29,440 nucleotides of DNA from Proteiniphilum sp. (lineage in GTDB: Bacteria; Bacteroidota; Bacteroidia; Bacteroidales; Dysgonomonadaceae), in NCBI GenBank assembly GCA_031255275.1, contig JAIRSV010000005.1:1-29440 (forward strand), read 5' to 3'. The notes beneath the pieces are model-generated. The model worked only from the letters and a program-made list of their open reading frames with translations. It ran no database searches and was not told where the DNA came from. How positions within the stretch are numbered: position 1 is the stretch's first letter; each line of letters starts with the position of its first letter. Position numbers and translations under genes: made by a program. Positions 9,451 to 17,855 of the stretch are shown here, in pieces.

Positions 9451-9533
9451 GGAAATCCCGCAGGTCACCCCCCCAATTATCCCCGCCCTCCGGATAACTG
9501 CGAAATCCGTGCGGGAAATTCCACAAGTCGCCC
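9451..9533. repeat. Degenerate 20-nt direct repeat pair
   Basis: GGAAATCCCGCAGGTCACCC (9451-9470) and GGAAATTCCACAAGTCGCCC (9514-9533) match at 16 of 20 positions. All four differences are transitions. The two copies are 63 nt apart. Function unknown. Confidence 0.55.
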
Positions 9534-9623
9534 GCAGACGTCCCCCCCTCCATCCGCCGGCCGCTTTGCGCGGAAAAAACGAATTGATGCGGAAGAGGAA
9601 AAAAGGGAAAAAGGGAAAAAGTG

Positions 9624-9654
9624 TTTCCTTAAAGCAAAATATTTTATTACTTTG
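9624..9654 (+). promoter_or_regulatory. Candidate rnr promoter
   Basis: TTTC (9624-9627) as a -33 element, a 19-nt spacer, then TTACTTTG (9647-9654), a 7/8 match to TAnnTTTG. The start point would be near 9660, giving a leader of about 45 nt before rnr. The arrangement matches known Bacteroidales promoter geometry; it is not proven. Confidence 0.55.
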
Positions 9655-9704
9655 TGTTCTTCTAAGATGTAATTGACAAAGTAATAACCGGAATAAATAA
9701 TTGT

Positions 9705-11855
9705 ATGAGCAAGAAAAAATCCACACCCTCCACATCCGCCGCCGGTAAACCCAGGAAAAAGGAACTGATCCCCCGCGTAATCGCCTTTCTGACGCAGCAT
9801 GGCGACAGGCAGTTTAACCACAAACAGATCGCCGCCGCACTGGACGTCCGCGGAGAAGAGGGACGGCGCGTGCTGATCGGCGCGCTTGACAAGCTTCGCG
9901 ACGAGGATGTAGTGCTGGAAACCTCCCGCGGAAGGTATCGCATCAACAACCGCGGACTGATGCTCGAAGGACGCTTCGAGCGGAGAAGCAACGGCAAAAA
10001 CTTCTTCGTCCCCGACGACGACGGAAACATCATCTATATCCCCGAACGAAACAGCCGCCATGCCATGAACGGCGACCGCGTACGCGTGCAGCTCCTGGCC
10101 AAACGCAAGCGCGCCGAAACGGAAGGAACGGTCGTCGAAATACTGGAACGCTCCCGGAACCGCTTCGTGGGAATACTCGAAGTGCAGCGCCACTTCGCCT
10201 TCCTGGCGCTGGACAGCAAGTTCCTCGCAAACGACATCTTCATCCCCGTGGAAGACCTCAACGGGGCGCGAAACGGCGACAAGGTACTCGTCGAGATCGC
10301 CGAGTGGCCCGAAAAGGCCGGCAATCCGGTCGGGAAGGTCATCGACATCCTGGGACGGCCGGGAGACAACGATACCGAAATGCACGCCATCCTCGCCCAG
10401 TATGACCTGCCCCGCACCTATCCCGCCGAAGCGGAGAAGCTGGCCGGACGGATACCGGAGAAGATTGACGCAAAAGAAATTGACAGGCGCGAAGACTTCC
10501 GCGACACCTTCACCATCACCATCGACCCGAAGGACGCCAAGGACTTTGACGACGCCCTTTCCCTCCGCCGCCTCTCACCCGGCCGCTGGGAAGTAGGCGT
10601 ACACATCGCCGACGTGACCCATTACGTGAAGCCGGGAGACCCCGTAGACCGCGAGGCCGAAAACAGGGCTACCTCCGTATACCTCGTAGACAGGACAATC
10701 CCCATGCTCCCCGAACACCTCAGCAACGGCGTCTGCTCGCTGCGCCCCCGCGAAGAAAAACTCTGCTTCTCAGTCATCTTCACGCTGAACGACAAGGCCG
10801 AGATCCTGCAGTCGCGCCTCGCACGCACCGTAATCAAATCAAACAGCCGCCTCACCTACGAAGACGCTCAGGCCATCATCGAAACCGGAAGAGGCGACTT
10901 CTCCGCCGAAATACTTCAGCTCCACCACTTCGCCCGGCAACTGCGCGAACGGCGCTTCGCCGGCGGCGCCATCAACTTTGACCGCTACGAAGTCAAATTC
11001 AACCTCGACGAAAAGGGAAAACCCCTCGGCGTCTACTTCAAAGAAGCCCGGGAAGCCAACCACCTCATCGAAGAATTTATGCTGCTGGCCAACAAAAACG
11101 TAGCCGAATCAATCGGAATCGCACCCAGAGGAAAACAGCCCAAAACCTTCGTCTACCGCATTCACGACGCACCCGACCCCGAAAAGCTGGAAACCTTCAA
11201 CACATTCATCCTCCGCTTCGGCCACAAGATCAAACCCGAAGGATCGAAAACGGAAGTAGCCAAAAGCATCAACACCCTCCTCGACAAAGTGCGGGGACGT
11301 CCCGAAGAAAACCTCATCGAAACGATCGCCATCCGCACCATGTCCAAAGCCGTCTACTCCACCGGAAACGCCGGACACTACGGCCTGGCCTTCGACCACT
11401 ACACCCACTTCACCTCACCCATCCGCCGCTATCCCGACATGCTCGTACACCGCCTCCTGGCACGCTACCTGGAGGGAGGCGAAAGCGTCGACCGCGCCCC
11501 CCTGGAAGAACTCTGCAAACACTGCTCGCAGCGGGAACAGATGGCCGCCAGCGCCGAACGGGACTCCATCAAATACAAGCAAGTCGAATTCATGTCGGAC
11601 AAGATCGGCAAAACATACGACGGCGTAGTCTCCGGCGTCACCGAATGGGGCATTTACGTCGAAATCAACGAAAACAAGTGCGAAGGCATGATCCCCATCC
11701 GCGAACTGGACGACGATTTCTACGAACTGGACGAGAAAAACTACCGTCTCGTCGGCCGCCGCACCCGGCGCGAATACCGCCTCGGTCAGCCACTCGCCAT
11801 CCGGGTGGCCAGGGCAAACCTCGACAGAAAACAGCTCGACTTCACGCTCGCCTGA
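9705..11855 (+). CDS. rnr: Ribonuclease R (3'-5' exoribonuclease, RNB family)
   Basis: A 716-aa processive 3'-5' exoribonuclease that degrades structured RNA. The order is a Lys-rich N-tail, a winged-helix region (about 20-82), two cold-shock/OB domains (about 90-225), the RNB catalytic domain (about 260-600), and a C-terminal S1 domain (about 625-716, starting GKTYDGVVSGVTEWGIYVEI). The catalytic aspartates follow the family spacing D-x5-D-x-D-D at D274, D280, D282 and D283. Later RNB blocks such as YSTGNAGHYGLAFDHYTHFTSPIRRYPD are intact. The length is shorter than E. coli RNase R (813 aa), with no long basic C-tail. queG follows after 21 nt, suggesting co-transcription. The coding strand is strongly C-over-G biased. 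Confidence 0.96.
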   Translation: MSKKKSTPSTSAAGKPRKKELIPRVIAFLTQHGDRQFNHKQIAAALDVRGEEGRRVLIGALDKLRDEDVVLETSRGRYRINNRGLMLEGRFERRSNGKNFFVPDDDGNIIYIPERNSRHAMNGDRVRVQLLAKRKRAETEGTVVEILERSRNRFVGILEVQRHFAFLALDSKFLANDIFIPVEDLNGARNGDKVLVEIAEWPEKAGNPVGKVIDILGRPGDNDTEMHAILAQYDLPRTYPAEAEKLAGRIPEKIDAKEIDRREDFRDTFTITIDPKDAKDFDDALSLRRLSPGRWEVGVHIADVTHYVKPGDPVDREAENRATSVYLVDRTIPMLPEHLSNGVCSLRPREEKLCFSVIFTLNDKAEILQSRLARTVIKSNSRLTYEDAQAIIETGRGDFSAEILQLHHFARQLRERRFAGGAINFDRYEVKFNLDEKGKPLGVYFKEAREANHLIEEFMLLANKNVAESIGIAPRGKQPKTFVYRIHDAPDPEKLETFNTFILRFGHKIKPEGSKTEVAKSINTLLDKVRGRPEENLIETIAIRTMSKAVYSTGNAGHYGLAFDHYTHFTSPIRRYPDMLVHRLLARYLEGGESVDRAPLEELCKHCSQREQMAASAERDSIKYKQVEFMSDKIGKTYDGVVSGVTEWGIYVEINENKCEGMIPIRELDDDFYELDEKNYRLVGRRTRREYRLGQPLAIRVARANLDRKQLDFTLA

Positions 11856-11876
11856 CAAACTCCCTCCCCCTCAGCC

Positions 11877-12800
11877 ATGACATTCTTCCAGAAAATCAGA
11901 CACTACGCCCTCGCGCTCGGCTTCGACGCCTGCGGCATCAGCCGCGTCGCCGCTGTCAGCGACGCAGAACGTTACACACGCTGGCTTGAGGAAAACAGTC
12001 AGACCGACATGACCTATATGGCGCAATATGTCGACAAACGCCTCGACCCCCGGCTGCTCGTGGAAGGAACCCGCTCCGTTATCTCCGTCGCGCTGAACTA
12101 CTATCCCTGCAAAAAGCTTCCCGCCGATGTGCCGCAATTCGCCTACTACGCCTACGGAAACGACTATCACAGCGTAATACGCGAAAAACTGAGACGGCTG
12201 CTGAAATATATAAAACTCAGCAACCCCTTCGCCGCGGGACGCTGCTTTTCCGACTCCGCCCCGGTGCTGGAACACTTCTGGGCAGCGCGCTCCGGGCTGG
12301 GCTTCATCGGGAAAAACACACTGCTGATCATCCCCGACAAAGGATCCTACTTCTTCCTCGGCGAACTGATGCTCAACCTGGAACCGGACTGCAACGATAC
12401 CCCCCTCACCGCGAGCTGCGGGACGTGCCGTCGCTGCATCGACGCCTGCCCCACCGGCGCCCTGGAGCGTCCCTATTACCTCAACGCAAACAAATGCATC
12501 TCCTACCAGACCATCGAAAACAGAGGGAAAATCTCCCCCTGCATAATCCCCCTGCTGAGCAATAACGTCTTCGGATGCGACATTTGCCAGAAGGTATGTC
12601 CCTGGAACCGCTTCGCCCAGCCGCACGACAACCCCGAACTGACCCCCTCGGAAGAGTTCCTGTCGCTCGACCTGAAAAAACTGGCCGCTATGGACGAAGA
12701 AGATTTCCAGCGACTGTTCGGTCAGTCAGCCGTGCAGCGGCTGGGACTCTCCCGCCTGAAACGGAACGTGGCCGCGATTTCAGAAACTCCCGACAAATAA
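11877..12800 (+). CDS. queG: Epoxyqueuosine reductase
   Basis: A 307-aa cobalamin- and Fe-S-dependent enzyme for the last step of queuosine synthesis, reducing epoxyqueuosine to queuosine in tRNA with GUN anticodons. The DSAPVLE motif (from 126) carries the conserved Asp of the cobalamin site. The first cluster motif is C181-x2-C184-x2-C187-x3-C191-P. The second cluster involves C207 and C234-x2-C237-x3-C241-P (CDICQKVCPWN). It is shorter than E. coli QueG (379 aa), lacking most of the C-terminal HEAT-like extension; about 310 aa is the size I recall for Bacteroidota. It lies 21 nt after rnr and 17 nt before ruvB. Confidence 0.95.
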   Translation: MTFFQKIRHYALALGFDACGISRVAAVSDAERYTRWLEENSQTDMTYMAQYVDKRLDPRLLVEGTRSVISVALNYYPCKKLPADVPQFAYYAYGNDYHSVIREKLRRLLKYIKLSNPFAAGRCFSDSAPVLEHFWAARSGLGFIGKNTLLIIPDKGSYFFLGELMLNLEPDCNDTPLTASCGTCRRCIDACPTGALERPYYLNANKCISYQTIENRGKISPCIIPLLSNNVFGCDICQKVCPWNRFAQPHDNPELTPSEEFLSLDLKKLAAMDEEDFQRLFGQSAVQRLGLSRLKRNVAAISETPDK

Positions 12801-12809
12801 TTATTTTTG
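12778..12809 (+). promoter_or_regulatory. Candidate ruvB promoter overlapping the queG 3' end
   Basis: TTTC (12778-12781), a 20-nt spacer and TATTTTTG (12802-12809), an exact TAnnTTTG match. The -33 element lies inside queG. The ruvB ATG is only 8 nt past the box, so a transcript from it would have almost no 5' leader. Confidence 0.5.
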
Positions 12810-12817
12810 CACCGGCA

Positions 12818-13846
12818 ATGACAGAAGAAACTTTCGACATACACGGCAGCCGCGGTTTCAGAGAGACCGAGCGCGAATTTGAAAACAGCCTGCGACCCCT
12901 CTCCTTTGATGATTTCAGCGGCCAGGGAAAGATCGTAGAAAACCTGAAGATCTTTGTGAGCGCCGCCCGTCTGCGGGGCGAATCGCTCGACCACGTCCTG
13001 CTGCACGGCCCCCCCGGTCTGGGGAAGACCACCCTCTCCAATATAATCGCCAACGAACTGAACGTAGGATTCAGAGTCACCTCCGGCCCCGTGCTCGACA
13101 AGCCCGGCGACCTGGCAGGCATCCTCACCGCGCTGGAGCGGAACGACCTCCTTTTCATAGATGAAATACACCGCCTGTCGCCCGTCGTGGAAGAGTATCT
13201 CTACAGCGCGATGGAAGACTACCGGATCGACATCCTCATCGACAAGGGTCCCAGTGCGCGTTCCATTCAGATCGACCTGAACCCCTTCACACTGGTAGGC
13301 GCCACCACCCGGAGCGGTTTGCTGACCAGTCCGCTGCGGGCGCGTTTCGGGATCAACATGCACCTTGAGTACTACGACCTGGACACCCTTACGGGGATTG
13401 TCCTGCGATCAGCCGCCCTGTTACAGGTCCCCTGCGACGGCCGGGCGGCCACCGAGATAGCCTCCCGCAGCCGCGGGACGCCACGTGTAGCCAACGCACT
13501 GCTGCGCCGGGTGCGCGACTTTGCCCAGATAAAGGGAAACGGACGAATTGACAAGGCAATATCTTCTTACGCGCTGGAAGCGCTCAATATCGACCGGTAC
13601 GGTCTCGACGAGATAGACAATAAGATCCTGCTGACGATTATCGACAAATTCAAAGGAGGGCCGGTAGGCATTACCACCATCGCCACGGCCGTGGGCGACG
13701 ATGCCGGCACGATCGAAGAGGTATATGAGCCGTTCCTGATTAAAGAAGGTTTTATCAAGCGTACCCCGCGTGGCCGGGAGGCGACAGAGCTGGCGTACCG
13801 TCACCTGGGACGGAAAAAGGGCGAAGAACAGGGATCCCTTTTTTGA
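12818..13846 (+). CDS. ruvB: Holliday junction branch migration helicase RuvB
   Basis: A 342-aa AAA+ motor that works with RuvA and RuvC on Holliday junctions. The reading frame is open further upstream, but the start at 12818 (MTEETFDIHGSRG) is chosen because it lies after the queG stop and gives the standard RuvB length (about 335-345 aa). Walker A GPPGLGKTT is at 64-72 and Walker B LLFIDEIH at 111-118. The sensor-1/arginine-finger block GATTRSGLLTSPLRARFG and the C-terminal winged-helix segment (GGPVGITTIATAVGDDAGTIEE..., ending near TPRGREATELAYRHLG) are present. ruvA and ruvC are not in the window. It is convergent with the minus-strand gene ending at 13901, with no clear terminator between. 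Confidence 0.97.
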   Translation: MTEETFDIHGSRGFRETEREFENSLRPLSFDDFSGQGKIVENLKIFVSAARLRGESLDHVLLHGPPGLGKTTLSNIIANELNVGFRVTSGPVLDKPGDLAGILTALERNDLLFIDEIHRLSPVVEEYLYSAMEDYRIDILIDKGPSARSIQIDLNPFTLVGATTRSGLLTSPLRARFGINMHLEYYDLDTLTGIVLRSAALLQVPCDGRAATEIASRSRGTPRVANALLRRVRDFAQIKGNGRIDKAISSYALEALNIDRYGLDEIDNKILLTIIDKFKGGPVGITTIATAVGDDAGTIEEVYEPFLIKEGFIKRTPRGREATELAYRHLGRKKGEEQGSLF

Positions 13847-13900
13847 TGTGTTAATTCGGATTCGTTAAAGCCGGTATTTTTTACAAATCTCTTCGATCGC

Positions 13901-15160
13901 TCAGGATCGAGCATCGTATTCAGCCTTGCGTTCAAAGAATTTTTTCACGAACTGTGTCTTTTGCTGGTTAATCGGGAACTGCATATCGGGACGTTTGGCG
14001 GCATACTCTACCAGACTCCAGATGCCGCTTCGCTTCAGCGCCCTCTTCAGCATGGGGATCTGTTCAAAATCGACCGTAAGGAAGAAACTTAGCTTGTCCA
14101 TTTCCAGAAATGAGGTATCCTCCTTTTGCAGTCCCAGTTCTCTGCGCAGTATATTACCCTCCGGAACGTCCGGCGATACCAGAGGGAGGAAGGTCAGTAC
14201 AATCAGCCGGGTGCCTCGCACCACAAAGGGGTAATATCCGAAGCGCACGAGCGAGTCACCGTCTTTGGTATAGCAATCCAGCAGCGGACGTCCGGAAGTG
14301 CTGTGCGACACCTCCTGCATATACAGGAGCGGCTCCATGATGTAGTGGTTTTTCTGGTGTGCCGGAAAAATGTCTATCCGTTCCTTGGCGCGGTACAGCG
14401 CGTGCGACTGGATGTAAATCTCTAAGTACACGTACGGATCTTCGTTTATGTGGTAAATGAACCATCGGTCGAGTGTCGCATCGTAAGCGGGGGTGGAGAT
14501 ATTTCGTCCGGCGCGGACGCGGAAGGCAATCCGTTCCTTGTTGTTGTAGGTGAAGCGGGTTGTTTTAGGTTCTTCCGACGAAATGCGAACGGTTGACGAA
14601 ATGTAGTCGTTCCAGGGCAAGGTTTCTATTTTCCAGCCGAATCCGTAGATGCGGAAGTTTACTTTTGAGATCATCATTACGGTTTTGCGGAGATGCGTGG
14701 AAACCGGTAGCAAGTCGCTAACCACGCGGTTGTCCTTGAAACATGCTGCGAGACCGGCAAAGATGTCGGCCTGTTCGGGACGGAAAATGCCCAATTCGCG
14801 TGCGTTCATCACCGTTGTGGCGAAGGCCATTCCGTATGTAGCCAGTTCGAGGTAAGTGAGTCCGATGCTTTCGTCTCCAAAATAGTTGTTTCGCATAAAG
14901 CGGTGGGTAGATTCAGCCACGAAGTTTACCAGCCGTTTCGGCACGTGGTGTCCTTCTTCGGCCTTGAAGCGCAGCGATTCTGCTTGCAGGCGGCACATCA
15001 TGCGGCGCTGATGTTTGGAGAAGACGTCGAAGATCGCGGGGTCGAAGCCGTACGCCCGAAGAATCTTGCGTATAACCATAAATGCATGGTCGAGGGCTGT
15101 TTTACTCCTCGGGTCACGGCGTATTTGCTGTGGCTGTTTTTTCTTTTTCTTTTGTGGCAT
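13901..15160 (-). CDS. Conserved-looking protein of unknown function
   Basis: A 419-aa protein I cannot assign to a family. It starts with a Lys/Gln-rich basic tail (MPQKKKKKQPQQIRRDPRSK), then helical segments (about 20-160) and a mixed alpha/beta region. There is no signal peptide, lipobox or membrane span, so a cytoplasmic location is likely. Two Cys and several His are scattered without a metal-binding pattern. Codon use and skew fit the neighbouring minus-strand genes, so it is a real gene rather than an antisense shadow. It is the last gene of the minus-strand group and has its own candidate promoter at 15192-15199. The basic tail could bind nucleic acid, but that is a guess. Confidence 0.75.
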   Translation of the reverse strand: MPQKKKKKQPQQIRRDPRSKTALDHAFMVIRKILRAYGFDPAIFDVFSKHQRRMMCRLQAESLRFKAEEGHHVPKRLVNFVAESTHRFMRNNYFGDESIGLTYLELATYGMAFATTVMNARELGIFRPEQADIFAGLAACFKDNRVVSDLLPVSTHLRKTVMMISKVNFRIYGFGWKIETLPWNDYISSTVRISSEEPKTTRFTYNNKERIAFRVRAGRNISTPAYDATLDRWFIYHINEDPYVYLEIYIQSHALYRAKERIDIFPAHQKNHYIMEPLLYMQEVSHSTSGRPLLDCYTKDGDSLVRFGYYPFVVRGTRLIVLTFLPLVSPDVPEGNILRRELGLQKEDTSFLEMDKLSFFLTVDFEQIPMLKRALKRSGIWSLVEYAAKRPDMQFPINQQKTQFVKKFFERKAEYDARS

Positions 15161-15191
15161 AACTCCGCGTTTTAGAGATTATTTACAGCCA

Positions 15192-15224
15192 CAAATTTAA
15201 CAGGAAATTTCCGGATTATTCACA
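15192..15224 (-). promoter_or_regulatory. Candidate promoter for the 419-aa gene
   Basis: On the minus strand, TAAATTTG (plus positions 15192-15199) matches TAnnTTTG exactly. TGTG (15221-15224) stands where TTTG is expected, with a 21-nt spacer. The leader to the ATG at 15160 would be about 28 nt. Confidence 0.5.
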
Positions 15225-15228
15225 GACT

Positions 15229-16620
15229 TTAGAAATTACTGAAAATCATATCCAGTTTCAGGCTTTTTTCGCGCTTATCCAGTTTGACGGCTGCCGGCCA
15301 CATTCGGTTGCTGATCGAAATCGGGGTCGTCGACGTATTTCCGTACTGATCCGTGGCAAACGTGACGTCTACGGGGACGAGGTAATAGATCAAGTCTTTT
15401 CCACCGGTCTTTTCGTTATAGTAGTTCGCCATCGTGGAGAGGTTGCCGAATTGGTAGGAGTAGGTGGATGTGTTAAAACCGCCGGAGAGAAAACTGGTCA
15501 CATTGTCGACGAGCCTTTTCTTTTCGAAGAATCCGCTTAGCGAATCCCTGTTCACCAGCAGCATGTAGCTGGGCGGATTCAGTTTCACCGGAGTTTCTTC
15601 GCCGGATTCCGGCATGGCATATATGGTGAAGTTGGCCAGGTTCAGCGCCTGCGATTTCAGTTTCTCTTTCTTCTCCGCGAAGGGAAAGGTGATTTCCGTC
15701 ATTACTCCGGCGGGACTTTTTACGTAAGTAAATTCGCTGCTTGGCGCCAGCAACTGGTCGTTTTTGTTTTGGATGCGGTTGATCTGGGTCACTTCCGGCG
15801 TAATGTTCAGGCGCAAGGTCGAAGTACGGATAGTATCCTCCCCTGCGGACGAGCCTTTTAGATCGGTATACCGGTAATGCACCAAAAGTGAGGTGAGGCT
15901 TACGTTGAGAATCGTGCTTTTTCCGAAGGTGGTGGTGAAGTACAATCCCTTGAAAAATTTCCTGAAAGTATCCGCATCCGCCAGTTCTCCGTGGTTCTCC
16001 TTTTGGTACTCGGTAAGAAAGCTTTCGCCGATAGAGTTGGGTAGCATTACGTTGATTTCATATACCTTGACGGAACTTCCCGAACCGGAGGTTTCCATTC
16101 TGTAAGTCGAATTTTTGCCGGTAAATGTTTGCGTGCCTAAGGGCGCCGACATGTCGACGTAGTCCGAGGGATCGACGTCGGAATAATTGTCTATCCCTTT
16201 CAGCGATTTATCTATCCTGTACACCGACAATTCCATCGGCGACAGCGAATCTCCCATCATCGTGGTATAGGCGAGCTGCACCCTCACCGAGTCGATCTTG
16301 GTCTTGTCGTCGTTGTCCTGGAATCCTCCGCCTTCGGGGAAGTAGAATTCGCCGAGGTATTCCGACTTGATGCTTCCGAAAACGGGATCGGTGTATTCTC
16401 CCAGCACGGGATATTGTATTTTGGAAAATATGGAGTCTGTCTGAACGGTGCGGGCTGTCAGGTACAGCGTATCGACTTCTATCCTGAGACGGTCTTCGCC
16501 GGGCTGGACGGTGAGTCCGATCCGGTCGAGCGCGTCGTTGCACGAAACGGAGAGGAGTGCGATAACGGTAATAACGTGTATGTTGTATGGGGATTTGAAT
16601 TTCAATTTCATTCGTTTCAT
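15229..16620 (-). CDS. DUF4270 family lipoprotein
   Basis: A 463-aa exported lipoprotein of the Bacteroidota DUF4270 family. It has a basic N-terminus, a hydrophobic core and the lipobox LLSVSC (Cys27), followed by the family-typical opening with a DxxG-type stretch and the Val-Asp-Thr strand near residue 45-55. The mature part is beta-rich. It ends NMIFSNF. The role is unknown; I recall the same gene next to a glycogen synthase-like gene and panC in other Bacteroidales, so the linkage may be old. ATG 16620 is used; Met4 (16611) would serve equally. On the minus strand GATATTTG (16640-16647), one base off TAnnTTTG, lies 19 nt upstream, so it may have its own start. Confidence 0.85.
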   Translation of the reverse strand: MKRMKLKFKSPYNIHVITVIALLSVSCNDALDRIGLTVQPGEDRLRIEVDTLYLTARTVQTDSIFSKIQYPVLGEYTDPVFGSIKSEYLGEFYFPEGGGFQDNDDKTKIDSVRVQLAYTTMMGDSLSPMELSVYRIDKSLKGIDNYSDVDPSDYVDMSAPLGTQTFTGKNSTYRMETSGSGSSVKVYEINVMLPNSIGESFLTEYQKENHGELADADTFRKFFKGLYFTTTFGKSTILNVSLTSLLVHYRYTDLKGSSAGEDTIRTSTLRLNITPEVTQINRIQNKNDQLLAPSSEFTYVKSPAGVMTEITFPFAEKKEKLKSQALNLANFTIYAMPESGEETPVKLNPPSYMLLVNRDSLSGFFEKKRLVDNVTSFLSGGFNTSTYSYQFGNLSTMANYYNEKTGGKDLIYYLVPVDVTFATDQYGNTSTTPISISNRMWPAAVKLDKREKSLKLDMIFSNF

Positions 16621-16755
16621 CTGTTTGTTTTGGGTGGCGCAAATATCTGAAAAAATTGCGGCAAATGGAAACAGGCGAAATGCTTTCTCCCGATTTTTAA
16701 AGATATTTGTGTATAGGCCGGGTGAAAAAATAAATTCACTAAAGGTGTTACCGGA

Positions 16756-17574
16756 TCAGGGATGGAGTTCGTCGTAGAACGTGTTGATGTCTTCGGCCCA
16801 TTTGCCGAAGTCGGAGTGGTACGGCAGGAATTTCACTTCCTTTTCGTTGATGTACCGGATGATTTCGCTGTCTGCGTTTTCGCAGCTCTGGATGATGCCG
16901 TCGGAGAAGTCTACGGCCAGTTTCGTCAGGTTTTTGTAGTCGATGGTGCCCCGTTTTTTTATCTTTTTGATTTCGGATTCGCCGATGCCGTCAAACCGGA
17001 GTTTCCGGGCGAAGCTTTCCCGGAAGGCTTTGCCGAAGGAGTCGTCATACAGCGAATAGATCACTTTTGCGCTCCTGAAACAGGGTTCGTCGGCGTATCC
17101 TTTTTTGATGTAGAGGGGGGCCAGGGCGCTGAACCAGCCGTGACAGTGGATGATGTCGGGAACCCAGCGCAGTTTCTTGACGGTTTCCATCACGCCGCGG
17201 ATGAAGAAGATGCTTCGTTCGTCGTTGTCGTCATACTCCTCGCCGTTTGCGTCTACCAGCGTTTCGCGGTTCTGGAAGTAGTCATCGTTGTCAATGAAGT
17301 ATATCTGCATTCGCGCGGGTTGAATGGAGGCTACTTTGATGATGAGGGAGTGGTCGTTGTCGTCGATGATAAGGTTCATTCCCGAGAGGCGGATCACTTC
17401 GTGCAGCTGGTTGCGGCGTTCGTTAATGTTTCCGTATTTGGGCATGAAGGCGCGTATTTCTTTTCCTCTGTCCTGGATGACCTGGGGGAGATGACGGGAG
17501 ATGGTTGAAATGTTGGTCTCTTCAAGATAAGGATAAATTTCCTGTGAAATAAACAAAACTTTTTTCTGAGACAT
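16756..17574 (-). CDS. Stand-alone GT5 N-terminal-like domain (glycogen/starch synthase-like), probably not catalytic alone
   Basis: A 272-aa protein resembling the N-terminal Rossmann half of glycogen/starch synthases: MSQKKVLFISQEIYPYLEE at the start and PDIIHCHGWFSALAPLYIKK in the middle (about 140-160) match the family HxHDW-type region. It stops where a full enzyme (about 480-550 aa) would continue into the second GT-B domain, and no downstream fragment of that domain is visible. The ADP-binding KxGG loop after the first strand is replaced by EETN. Synthase activity is therefore unlikely; a sugar-binding or regulatory role is possible. I recall such short forms next to panC in other Bacteroidales, so it is likely a conserved variant, not a recent truncation. 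Divergent from panC. Confidence 0.8.
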   Translation of the reverse strand: MSQKKVLFISQEIYPYLEETNISTISRHLPQVIQDRGKEIRAFMPKYGNINERRNQLHEVIRLSGMNLIIDDNDHSLIIKVASIQPARMQIYFIDNDDYFQNRETLVDANGEEYDDNDERSIFFIRGVMETVKKLRWVPDIIHCHGWFSALAPLYIKKGYADEPCFRSAKVIYSLYDDSFGKAFRESFARKLRFDGIGESEIKKIKKRGTIDYKNLTKLAVDFSDGIIQSCENADSEIIRYINEKEVKFLPYHSDFGKWAEDINTFYDELHP

Positions 17575-17598
17575 GAGCTAATTATCTAAATTTGAGAA

Positions 17599-17632
17599 CA
17601 AAGATAATAAAAAAAAGCCACATATCTGCAAA
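17599..17632 (-). promoter_or_regulatory. Candidate promoter for the GT5-like gene
   Basis: On the minus strand TATCTTTG (plus 17599-17606) is an exact TAnnTTTG match. TTTTG (17629-17632 region) lies 22 nt further upstream. The leader to the ATG at 17574 would be about 22 nt. Confidence 0.55.
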
Positions 17633-17719
17633 ATAAAACTGCCGGGTTTGTATAAATTGCTGATATTCATTTGCGTGATCTTTTCCGCTTTTTGCGGCTT
17701 GGAGTTTTGAGGTAGTTTT

Positions 17720-17854
17720 TTTCCGTATCTGACAAATATTTTGTTGCTTTGCAGCGCAAAACCGGATCGGCGGGACTGCCTCGGGTGTCATTCCCGGGGG
17801 GATGATTGCCGGAGGTTCTGTTTATTTTATCACGAAAAAGAAATAATAGTTTTG
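17720..17854 (+). promoter_or_regulatory. Two candidate panC promoters in the divergent intergenic region
   Basis: The distal candidate has TTTC (17720-17723), a 20-nt spacer and TTGCTTTG (17744-17751, 7/8), giving a leader of about 100 nt. The proximal candidate is TAGTTTTG (17847-17854), an exact TAnnTTTG match ending one base before the panC ATG, with no good -33 element. A 14-codon ORF (17802-17846) sits between them, too short to judge. Confidence 0.4.
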
Positions 17855-17855
17855 T

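Larger units (their letters stand above)
9158..9704. other. 547-nt intergenic region between the PBP gene and rnr
   Basis: No ORF here has a credible start, length or family resemblance. A T-rich run (TTCTTTTTTT) directly follows the PBP stop but lacks a clear stem. The stretch holds a 23-nt tandem array (9254-9368), a degenerate 20-nt direct repeat pair (9451-9470 and 9514-9533), a purine-rich A/G block (about 9585-9620) and the rnr promoter. Confidence 0.7.

Noticed and set aside
12575..12817. Upstream extension of the ruvB frame
   Set aside because: It overlaps the conserved QueG C-terminus, and the family-typical RuvB start is at 12818.
13836..13855. AGGGATCCCT plus T6 at the ruvB stop as a terminator
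   Set aside because: The palindrome leaves no room for a loop, so a stable stem of useful length cannot form.
17802..17846. 14-codon ORF between the two panC promoter candidates as a leader peptide
   Set aside because: Too short, no hairpin partner, and no feature beyond an ATG and a stop.
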